In this document: piece after piece, positions 34,958 through 44,898 of the stretch | Numbering within the stretch: the stretch's first letter is position 1 | How the letters are laid out: each line of letters starts with the position of its first letter | Source: Spatholobus suberectus | Lineage: Eukaryota; Streptophyta; Magnoliopsida; Fabales; Fabaceae | NCBI GenBank assembly: GCA_004329165.1 | Contig: CM014729.1 | Location: forward strand, 47,133,020 to 47,197,019 | Direction: 5' to 3' | DNA length: 64,000 bases | Program-made: the position numbers and the translations under genes | The notes under the pieces: model-generated | What the model was told of the DNA's origin: nothing | Database searches by the model: none | Seen by the model: the letters and a program-made list of their open reading frames with translations, nothing else

Positions 34958-36742
34958 TCAAGGACTTGTATCATTTCACAAGAATGATTGATCCACCTTT
35001 AAAGGCAAATTTGATCTTGATGGTGGCCCAGAAGTGGATCATAAAGATTGAGAAAATCTTTATTGCAATGGCATGCACTAATGCACACAAAGTAACATAT
35101 GCTACTTTCATGTTAGAAGCTGAGCATTGGTAAAGGTATGCCAGACAACAAGAAGCTGAAGGAAGACTAATCACCTGGGAAATATTTTCGAAAAGTTTTT
35201 GAGAAAATATTTTCCAGAACACTTAAGAAGAAGGAAGGAAATAGAATTCCTTGAGTTAAAGCAAGGCAATATGTCTGTTGGGAAATACGTAGCTAAATTC
35301 GATGAACTGTCGAAGTACTGCCCCTATTTTTAAGAAGGAATTAATGAAAGGTCTCAATGCTCTAAATTTGAGAGTGGACTAAGACCTCAATGCAAGCAAT
35401 AGGTTATCTAGAAATAGCTCAGTTTCCCACACTGGCGAATCAGTACAGAATCTATGAAGATGATATGAAACCTAGGCAGGCTTAGTGGAAAAGTGAAGGA
35501 CCTCAGAGAAATAAGAAGTAGAATTTTCAGAGAAAAAAAAGCCTTATAGTGCTCTATCTAGATTAATTAGCAAGTCATCTAGCCAGAAGACTATTCAACT
35601 AGTAGTTCTAATACTCCTATTCGAGCTACTGCTATAGAGGACCTCAATATTAGAGGGATTGGAACAAGTCATTGATTACCTGTTTCAATTGTGGAGAGAA
35701 GGGCCACTACAGCAACATGTGTACAAAACCCAAGAAGGAGTAGGGTAATGGCAACAATGGAAAGGCTCTAGCTGGTAAACCCCGATCATAAATGATAAAT
35801 GTGTTGTAAACGATAAGTGTGGGAATGATTGTGTGTCGTAAACGATAAGCTCTTAAACAATGAGTGGTGTAACATATGTGCTTTCCTAATGTATGATTTA
35901 GTGTTTTGATAATTAAAAGTGGGAATTAGATATGTAATCTAGGTAATTAAAAGAAATAAATGAATTGTTGCTGTACAAGAATTGTGTGTACGATGATGGT
36001 TTGGTGTTGTTTGTTTGAAATATCGGTTTGAATTTAGGGAACTTGAGATATGTGCTTGAGCCAATTGGGTGTCTTGTTGGTGTGATTTTGGGTTGTCAAG
36101 GAAAAACAGTTAAGTTGGACCAGTTATGAGCCATGGGGAATAGCTGGAGGAGTTATGAGCCTCAGTTGGCCCAAAGTCCGTGTGAGAGCTCTGAAGGGTT
36201 TAAAGTATAAAAAAGGGTGGAAAGAGAGCTTCTTCTCTCATTTATCTCATTTCCCTTCTCTCTCTTCTCTTTATCTCTCTTTATATCTCTCTAAAATCTC
36301 TCGAGTTGGTTAAGGGTGTTGAAGGATTCCAAGCTCAATTTAGTGAGTTGGTAAGAGAAGGATCGATTCTTGGAAGGTTTTGGCTCAAGATACTCAATTC
36401 TCAAGGAACCTAAATCCAAATTTGGATACTTTTAGAGGTAAGGGAAGCTTACTTGAGTTGTAATCTTGTTGGTTGACTGTGGTCGATTGTGATTATTACA
36501 TTGGATTGTATTGAAAACTGATTGGTTTGAAATTCTGTGGAACTTTGTGTAGAAATGGGTTTTGCTTAAGTTTTGAATAATTTGTTGAGGAATACTGCTT
36601 GTTTGCAAAACTCTGTTGAATATATTGATTGTGGATGTTGTCTGAATCTATTGGGTTTTGGTTGAGCTAAATTAGAATGAGGATGAGTGAAAAGGTTAGA
36701 TTTTGGGTTTTGTTCAAAGAGAGTCATTGATCGACTTCAGAT

Positions 36743-37290
36743 CTCGCTAAGTGAGTGTTCTTGCTACAGGATGAATGAGTGAGGAAAAAGGAAATTCGCT
36801 GAGCAAAAATCAACTAGCTGAGCGAGTGATCATAAGAATTTTGGAAAATTTTCCAGAAAGTGGCTTACTAGGCGAGGGGTGAGTGTTCCAGAGTGTTCAG
36901 AAGGAGTTCACTGAGTGAAACTTGCGCTTGTTGAGCGATTTGGAGACCTGGAGAGTTATTGCTCTCTGTTGCAAGTGTCTCGCTAAGCGAAAAATATGTT
37001 TGCCAAGCGAGTATCATATCTGAGACGTGGCTATTCTCTGGAGTGGCTAGTCGCTGAGCGAGACTTATACTCGCTGAGCTAAGGATGAGAGGAAAACTTT
37101 GATTCATTGAGTGACCTTTGTTGTCATTGAGCGAGAACCCTGGGTATAGAGAAAGGGGTAACTCTAGAGTTGAGTTCGCTAGGCGGGGCTTATACTTGCT
37201 GAGCGAGAACCTTCAAGAAGGAAAGTATGCTCTCTGTATGGAAGGTACTTGCTGAGCGAGCATATGAATTGCTGAGCGAACCTAGTATTT
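36743..37290. repeat. Palindrome array, core TCGCTNAGCGA
   Basis: About sixteen degenerate copies spaced 20-60 bp occur, for example TTCACTGAGTGAAA (36907), TCTCGCTAAGCGAAA (36978), TAGTCGCTGAGCGAGA, ACTCGCTGAGCTAAG and TTGCTGAGCGAACC. The central base varies (A or G). Paired changes such as CACTGAGTG keep the palindrome. Confidence 0.85.
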
Positions 37291-38382
37291 TGTTGAGGTA
37301 TGTAAGAATTGTTGGAAAGTGGTAGTTGGGTGGAAGGTTGCCTAGATAGAACTTTCATTGGTTATGTTGTGTTGTTGTGGTGAGACGTCTCACAGGGGAT
37401 GTAGGTCCTAGTGCTATGTAAGAATTCTCACGAGGTATGTGCTGCTTGGATAGAGCCTTACTTGTTAACCATGCATGGGGTTGGATTTGGCCTGCATGGA
37501 GTTAGTAGTGATTGTTGGACCATAGGTGGTGTTGAGTAGGCCATGTGGTGCTGTGTTGCCATATGCATATATGTTTGGATATTGATGAATGGTTGTGATT
37601 GAGTTGATGTTGTGGTGATACATGCATTTGCATGCATATGTTGTTGGCTGAGGTTGTGCAGGCCTCAAGCCATGTGCGGGTAGGCATGTAAGTTGGTTGG
37701 TTAACAGGAGCTACGGCTAAGACGGGCCTCTAACCTAGTGCTTGGATAAGACGTGGGGTTGGAAAGATAGGCCTTAGGGATGAGTGGATGGGTAATTCTG
37801 CAAGGGGCTAAGGCGGTGTAGGCCTTGTGTCGCGGTAAGCCACCACCCACATTCACTTATCTTGACAAACCACTAAGCTTATCCATAGATCAGAGTTTTG
37901 GTAATCCCTGAATGGTACTTGGAAGGCCATGGTAGGGGTAAGACTTGGCTGATCGCCCGAATTGTAATAAATCTCTCGAGAGTCGTGTCATTCATGCATT
38001 GACATGTTGGTATTGAAAGCATGGTGTGTGGTGTAGTGATTTTGTAGAAACCCATTCTTTTGTGAATTTGATTTCACGTTTGTATGTTGAGGGTTTTATA
38101 AAATGAACCTTGTCTATTATATGTTTGTTTTGTTACGTAAGCTTACCCTTGCCTTGCTGTTTGTTTTGTTGTGGTTGCTATTGTTGCTGGTTGTTGTTGT
38201 ATGTTGTTGTGACTGTGATGATCACGTCTTTTGGCGTGGGAGCAGAGAGTGAAGCTTCAGCAGATCCAGCTTCCCACAGTTGATGAAGGAGGCCTCCGTT
38301 GGAGAAGATAGAAGGCCCTGTTATGGGTGGATCTTTTTGGACATTCCTTTGATTTCTTTTGTGGTTTAATGTATAGTTGACC

Positions 38383-41313
38383 TGTAACGACCCAACTGTC
38401 GCTACTAAAACACCCTACTAACATACATCTTATCCTTATATTAGGTGAATAAAATCATATACATCACTTCAATTTCAACTGTCAATAGAAAACAGTAAGG
38501 GGAAATACACCAAGCCATAGCAAAACAATATTCAAATATACACCATCGGAGGGAGAGGGGTACAAAAACTCACTCCCTATAGTTGGTCACCCTATACAAA
38601 ACCCATTAAAAGAATAAGCTGAACATATACAACAAAAGAAGGAAAAAGCTCGACTCCTCAATGTAAGTGGGTCCACCTCACAACTCAAACCTCAGCTTTA
38701 AAAAGCCAAGCCTACTTAAGCACTATCGTCTACTCCCATGCCAAAAGACATGATCATCACAGTCACCCCAACACAACAACAGCGACAAGACAACCAACAA
38801 CAACAAAACAAGGCAAGGGTAAGCTTACTAAAACAGCGATACAGTATATGTTCACCAATAATTAACAACGGATGCTGAACATTCACATTCACATATGTAT
38901 ACACATATATACATATATGTTCACCAATAATTAACAATGGATGCTCAACATTCACATTCATATACGTATACACATATATACAACAGGCATCCATATGGCA
39001 AGCATTCTCAACTATACACCTCATATCATAACAATTTGTCACCACTACTATGTTAATGCATGATGACATGACTCTCGAGAGATTTACAACATCTCAGGCA
39101 ATCAGCCTGGTCTTACCCCCTATTGTGGCCTATCTGAGCACCATTCAGGAATTGCCAAACTCTGATCTATGGATAAGTTTAGTGGTTTGTCAAGATAAGT
39201 GTATGTGGGTGGTTGCTTATCGCGACTCAAGGTCTGCACCGCCTTGGCCTCTTGCGAAATTTCCCATTCACTCATCCTCGAAGGCCCATCGTCAACTGTC
39301 CCATGTCTCATCCAGTACTAGGTTGGAGGCCCGTCTGAGCTACAACTCTAGTCAACCATCCAACTTATGTACTTACCCACACCACGTCATGAGGTCCATT
39401 ATCAGCTACCTTAGCTGCCAACTCATGCATGAATGTATGCATCATACACCACATCCATTCAACCACAACCAATCAATATACAACATATCTATATGTGGAT
39501 ATCAACACCACACATGGCATAAGATCCATCATCAGCTACCTCACATGGCTAAACAACATCCACCAATACCGTGTAGGCCCAAATCAACCTTAACATAGTC
39601 AACAAGTAAGGCCTTATCCAAGCAGCCAACCTCATGAAAAATCTCACATAGCAATTTATACACCATTAGTGGAGGTCCTATCTAAGCAACTTGTCACTCT
39701 AAGGCCTCATCTGAGCAGCCCACATCGAATGGGTGAAACCCAACAACAACACTTATAACGAATAGAGCTCCTATCCAAGCAACCTACCACTTCTCTCACA
39801 TTCTCAACCTTAGACTCACACTAGGAGTCCTCCTCAAACCTGTCTCACACAACTACACATTCAAAATTGCTTAACAACAGAACACTACATTCGCTCAGTG
39901 ACCCACATGTTCGCTCAACGAAGACCTTCTTTATAGAGGACCAACTTCCGCTACGAAGGGTTTTTGCTGAGCAATCATGAGTCTCGCTCAACGAATCAGG
40001 GTAACTCGCTTAGTGACAACTAAAGTCGCTCAGCGAATCTGTTCTAGGGACTTTCTCCTGATCTTCTCGACCACATTTCGCTCAGCAAATAGCCATTCCT
40101 GAGAACATCCAGAATCTACATACACGCTCCTCGCTCAAGGAACATGTCATTCGCTCAATGAACCTCTAGCAATAGAGAGCACCATTCTTCAAGGCTCTGA
40201 ATTCGCTCAGTGAATCTGGCATTCGCTCAGCGAATCGTTCCCAGGTATTCTAGGATAATCGCACTCGCTCAGCGATCATGTAGTTGCTTAACGAAACTCT
40301 CTTCTGGAAAATTTCCAGATTTCTATGAACACTCGCTTAGTGAACAAAATTTCGCTCAGTGAATCTTCCTTACACTACAGTTATCACCACGATTCAAGAG
40401 TACTCACTCAATGAGCCATGCACTCGCTCAGCGAATCTTAGACAGCAGAAATAGAACTCTCTTTGAAATACCCCAAAAATCCAAACTTTCAACTCATATA
40501 CATCCCAAATCGATTACATAGAGGTCGAATGCGACCAAACAACAGCACACAACCACATAGTGAACACATGCAACAATCCATACATTATTTCAATGGAAAA
40601 TCATTAAATTCGAAGGAAACCCATTTCCAACATATTTCAACCAAAACTCAGCCAAATCACACATTTCAGTCTAATCCATAACAACATATACGTACTACAA
40701 CATTCATATAATAAGTATTCAATCAATATAAGCTTCCCTTACCTCTTAGGAGTTCTGAATCCGAATTTGGGGAAGGAGGAAGATGAGAGAAAACAAACTC
40801 TTAAGCCAAATCCACGAGAAATCCATTTTCCTCAGCACAATGGAAATGAAGATCAAAGCCAAAAATCTTGCTATACTCCTAGTGGGTCCTGGGAGAGGTT
40901 GAGAAAATGAGGGAGAGCTTGAGAGGTGAGGAAGAGGCGAGAATAAGAAATGAGAGGATAATAAGGGAAAGGGGCTCTCCATGTCATAAAACCTTCCCTA
41001 GGCTACACCACAGCTCTGGGCCCACTAAAGTCCATGGTCCACCTAACTATCTCTTACTACTCACAACCAGCTCAACTCAACTGTGTATCTCTCAACAACC
41101 CATATGATCACCAACAATATACTCATTTTGGCTTAAGAACAACATTTTCCTCATTTCCCTAAATTTAGACAAGAATTCCAAAACAACCAATACCATTACC
41201 ACACTCATACAACAACAAATTATTTATTTGTTTTAATCACCAGTATCATATTAATTTCCACTTTTTAATTATCAAAACACTGAATCACACATTAAGAAAA
41301 GCAGGGTGTTGCA
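38383..41313 (-). mobile_element. Solo LTR nested in the 35868 LTR, inverted copy of the same family
   Basis: On the plus strand it reads TGTAACGACCCAACTGTCGC at 38383 and ends GGGTGTTGCA at 41313, with a perfect TGACC duplication (38378-38382, 41314-41318). It is 2,931 bp. It is the same family as its host LTR and the 29721 LTR, in reverse orientation to its host. A minus-strand donor-like GAGGTAAGGGAAGCTT is at about 40730-40745. Confidence 0.92.
39893..40440. repeat. Palindrome array, core TCGCTNAGCGA (second copy)
   Basis: About twenty copies occur, many extended to ATTCGCTCAGCGAAT, for example ATTCGCTCAGTGAATC, ATTCGCTCAGCGAATCG, ACTCGCTTAGTGA and ACTCACTCAATGAGCC. It sits 870-1,420 bp from the LTR head, the same place as the array at 36743-37290. 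Confidence 0.87.
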
Positions 41314-41524
41314 TGACCAGCTGTAAGGAACCTCTTTTTATATTTTGCTTTCTTTGAATTGTATTTTGGTAGCATGTTGCCATATATATATATATATATA
41401 TTTGTATATACTATACATGGTAAAAATAAGGAAGATTAAATGTTGTTTATGATGTATGGTTATAAATGATATACAAAAAAAGTTGTAAAGTAGTACTGTA
41501 GCGACAATAAGTAGTTCCAAGTGG

Positions 41525-43447
41525 AGCTGAGACAGCCATATTTGATGACATTATTCAGGGTAAGTATGTCATAAACGATAAGCTCTTAAACGTACTAAAT
41601 GACTCAAGGGTAACTCATTCATTTATTTCCAATGATTATGTGAAGCATTTGAAATTACTTGTTTCTCTTCTACCTTATAAGCTTGTTGTTTCTACTTCTA
41701 CCAATATCCCTATTGTTACTTCTCGTGCATGTTTAAACTGTCCAGTTATTATAGAAGGTAGAACTTTTTCTATAAATTTGATCTGTTTACCTACTAAATT
41801 AGACCTGGTGTTAGGAATGGATTGGTTATCTTCCAATCATGTCCTTGTTAACTGTAATGAAAAAGCCCTAGTTTAGGATCAAAATTCAAGGCCTCTGTGG
41901 CAGTTGTGATGATAACTGCCAACCATATAAATGCTCCTAAGAACAACGAAGCTTAGGTATATGTGATCATATCTTCTTTAAAAACTAAAGGAGATTTAAA
42001 TGTTAACAATCTATCTATTGTCTGTGATGTTCTTGATGTCTTTCTCGAAGACATTCCTGGTTTACCTGTTGAGAGAGAGATAAAATTCACCATAGACTTG
42101 GTACTAGGATCAAGACCCATATCCATAGCACCTTATAGAATGTCTCTTTTAGAGCTAGTAGAGTTGAAGAAGCAAATAGAGGAGCTCTTAGAAAAGCAGT
42201 TTATTAGACCTAGTGTTTCTCCTTGGGGTGCTCTAGTATTGTTAGTGAAGAAGAAAGATGTAAGTATGAGATTGTGTGCGGATTATCGCCAACTTAATAA
42301 GATCACTATCAAGAATAAGTATCCATTACCTAAGATAGATGATCTTATAGACCAATTGAAGGAGCTATGGTATTTTCAAAGATTGACTTGAAATTTGGTT
42401 ATCATCATATCAGAGTCAAGACTAAGGATATACCAAAAACAACCTTTAGAACAAGATATGGACATTACGAGTTTGTGATAATGCCTTTTGGTGTAACTAA
42501 TGCTCCTACAATCTTTATGGACTACATGAATCGGATATTCCATGAATATTTGGATAAATTCGTGATAGTTTTTATAGATGATATTCTAGTTTATTCCAGA
42601 GATCACTAAGAGCATGAGGAGCACTTAAGAATAGTACTACAAATATTGCAGGAGAGGTAGTTATATGTCAAATTCATGAAGTGTGAATTATGGTTAGAGT
42701 AAGTAAGTTTAGTAGGACATGTGATTTTAAAGGAAGGAATCTCAGTAGATCTTGCAAAGGTGGAAGCAGTGTTGCATTGGGACTGGCAGGTTACTGTCAA
42801 AAATTCATTGAAGGATTTTTGAAACTATCTTTGCCTCTAACTAAGTTAACTCGTAAAGGGAAACCTTTTGTTTGGACAGAGGAATGTGAGGCTAGTTTTC
42901 AAGAATTAAAGAAAAGGTTGACCACCGCACCTGTGTTAATTTTAGCCGATCCAACTAGAAAGTTTGAAGTTTATTATGATGCCTCCAAAAAAGGATTAGG
43001 GTGTGTGTTGATGCAAGAAGGGAGATAGCAGCTTATGCTTCATGACAGTTAAGACCACATGAGATTAATTATCCAACTTATTATTTAGAACTGGTTGCAA
43101 TAGTTTTTGCCTTAAAGATTTGGAGGCACTATCTTTGTGGTGCCAAATTTGAAGTATTTAGTGATCATAAGAGTCTTAAGTATCTATTTGATCAAAAGGA
43201 GTTGAATATGAGGCAACGTAGGCGGATGAAATTTTTGAAAGATTACGACTTTGAATTGCATTACCATCCTGGTAAAGCAAACATTGTAGTATATGCTCTA
43301 GGTCGTAAATCTTTACATGCCTCAATGATGATGATTAAAGAAATGGAAGTGATAGAGAAGTTTAGAGATTTAGGTTTGGCTATGGAAGTAAATCTAAAAA
43401 GCATTAGTATTGGGATGCTCCAAATATCCAATGAGTTCTTGGAATAG
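41525..43447 (+). pseudogene. Element B protease, reverse transcriptase and RNase H, disrupted
   Basis: Protease is seen as VLNDSRVTHSFIS (about 41600) and LDLVLGMDWLSSN (41800-41835), with the catalytic Asp context changed from DSG to DSR. Reverse transcriptase follows: EIKFTIDLVLGSRPISIAPY, LLEKQFIRPSVSPWG, LCADYRQLNKITIKNKYPLP (42270-42340), TTFRTRYGHYEFVIMPFG and the catalytic FIDDILVYS (42569-42597). RNase H begins FEVYYDASKKGLGCVLMQ (42963). Stops at 41875, 42607, 42659 and 43027, and a frame change at 42390, break it. Most stops fit C-to-T change on one strand or the other. Confidence 0.9.
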
Positions 43448-44880
43448 ATTTAGGAAGCCTAAAGCATCGATCAACATCTCCAAGACAAGTTAGAAGTAAG
43501 GACTGAAGGAAAAAAATTGGAGTTTGATCAATATCCAAATGGAGTCATTAGATTCCAATTAGGAAGAATTTGTGTACCAGAAAATGGAGAATTAAAAAAA
43601 ATGATTTTGGAAGAGGCTCACAAGAGTAAATTGAGTATTCATCCAAGTTCTACCAAAATGTATTAAGACTTGAAGAAGATGTTCTGGTGGCCTAGAATGA
43701 AGAAGGCTATAGTAGAATTTGTTGCATCTTGTTTAGTTTATCAAAAAGCTAAAATAGAGTACCAAAAACCCTCTGGAGAATTACAACCTCTAGACATTCC
43801 TGAATAGAAGTGGGACAGCATAGCAATGGACTTTGTAACAAATTTCCCTAAAACACCTTCTGGTTATGATGCTATATGGGTAATTGTGGATAGACTAACT
43901 AAGTCTTCTCATTTCTGACCCATCAACATTAGGTTTTCTTTAGAAAAGTTGACCTAGTTATATATCAAAGAAATCATTAGATTACATGGAGTGCCTTTTA
44001 GCATAATCTCTGATAGGGATCCTTATTTTACTTCTAAGTTTTGGGAGTTTACAACAAGCTTTAAGGACTAAGTTAAGACTTAGCTCAACCTATCATCCTC
44101 ATTTTACTCTGAAAGGACTATCCAATCCTTAAAAGATTTGCTTAGGACATGTGTCTTAGAATGGAAAGGTAATTGGGATCAGTTCTTACCACTGATCGAG
44201 TTTACCTACAACAATAGCTTTCATTCTAACATTAAAATGGCTCCCTACGAGGCTCTATATGGGAGAAAATGTAGAACTCTGCTTTATTGGTATGAAGCTG
44301 GAGAATCATTAGGGCTTGAGATATATTACAAGAAACCACAGACAAAGTTAAACTGATTCAAGAAAAGATGAAAATGTCCCAAGATATGTACAACATTTAT
44401 TTTGATAAAAGGAAAAAAAAAACCCTTGAGTTTCAAGAAGGAGATCATGTACTTCTAAAAGTTACGCCTGTAATTGGGATTGGCAGAATCCTTAAGTCTT
44501 GAAAACTTTTTCCTAAATTTATTGGTCCTTACCAAATCCTTAGAAGGATTGGTCCTGTTGCATATCAAATAGCCTTACCACCCAATATTTCTAATCTTTA
44601 TGATGTCTTTCATGTTTCCCAACTTTGCAAATATATCTCTAACCCTTCACATATCATTGAGCCTGATATAATATAAATAAGAGAAAATCTTACTATGGCG
44701 TATCCTAGATTAGAATAGAGGATCGGAGGATAAAGCAGCTTCAAGGTAAAAAAGTACCTCTAGTGAAGGTTGTGTGGAGTCAAACTGATGATAGAGATAC
44801 TACATGGGAATTAGAAAGCAAGATGTAAGAACAACATCCTCACTTTTTTATTGGTAAGCAAATTTTGGGGACGAAATTCC
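43448..44880 (+). pseudogene. Element B integrase with chromodomain, disrupted
   Basis: A zinc-finger-like N-terminal region (HKSKLSIHPSSTKMY, 43618 onward) and the core with WDSIAMDFVTNFPKTPSGYD (43810-43870) and SDRDPYFTSKFW (44010-44045) are readable. So is the C-terminal part IEFTYNNSFHSNIKMAPYEA (44200-44260). Next come LRRIGPVAYQIALP (44540) and a chromodomain at 44727-44830: VPLVKVVWSQTDDRDTTWEL. In this lineage the chromodomain is thought to guide integration into heterochromatin. Trp to stop at 43806 and several frame changes show decay. Confidence 0.88.
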
Positions 44881-44881
44881 T

Positions 44882-44895
44882 AAAAAGGAAGGGAG
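44882..44895 (+). other. Polypurine tract of element B
   Basis: AAAAAGGAAGGGAG lies directly before the 3' LTR start at 44899, after the end of the integrase-chromodomain frame. It would prime plus-strand synthesis. Confidence 0.85.
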
Positions 44896-44898
44896 TAA

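Larger units (their letters stand above)
27819..35862 (+). pseudogene. Element B gag, split by element C
   Basis: The first block (27819-27927) begins MAERPRQDAT, has a stop within its first dozen codons, and breaks at the insertion of element C. The second block resumes at 34958 with FKANLILMVAQKWI-like capsid sequence, then SKFDELSKYCPYF, FESGLRPQC and a CCHC knuckle CFNCGEKGHYSNMC at about 35680-35725. It runs into the solo LTR at 35868. Several Gln and Trp codons are stops. It is closely similar to gag of element A at 14196-15200. Just before 35862 there is a short local duplication of GTAAACGATAAG. Confidence 0.85.
35868..41519 (+). mobile_element. Solo LTR between gag and protease of B, itself split by another solo LTR
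   Basis: It begins TGTAACATATG at 35868 and ends TAGTTCCA at 41519, flanked by a perfect AGTGG duplication (35863-35867, 41520-41524). The gypsy B frame SGAETAIFDDIIQGKY resumes directly at 41520. Net length is about 2.7 kb after removing 38383-41318. A TATA-like AGTATAAAAAAGGG lies near 36206, donor-like GAGGTAAGGGAAGCTTAC at 36435, and an acceptor-like GGCGTGGGAGCAG near 38235-38247. TA microsatellite 41383-41402 lies near its end. Confidence 0.87.

Noticed and set aside
39050..39598. 182-codon frame as a gene
   Set aside because: It lies inside the 38383 solo LTR, overlaps the repeated GAGGTCCATNATCAGCTACC words and has no domain features.
36743..40440. CRISPR-like arrays of regularly repeated GC-rich words
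   Set aside because: Spacing is irregular, the repeats are short and degenerate palindromes, the host is a plant, and the arrays lie inside LTRs.
41383..41402. TA microsatellite as a promoter element (also 47719-47741)
   Set aside because: A simple TA repeat near LTR ends. The likely TATA boxes of these LTRs are elsewhere (about 36206 and 46190).
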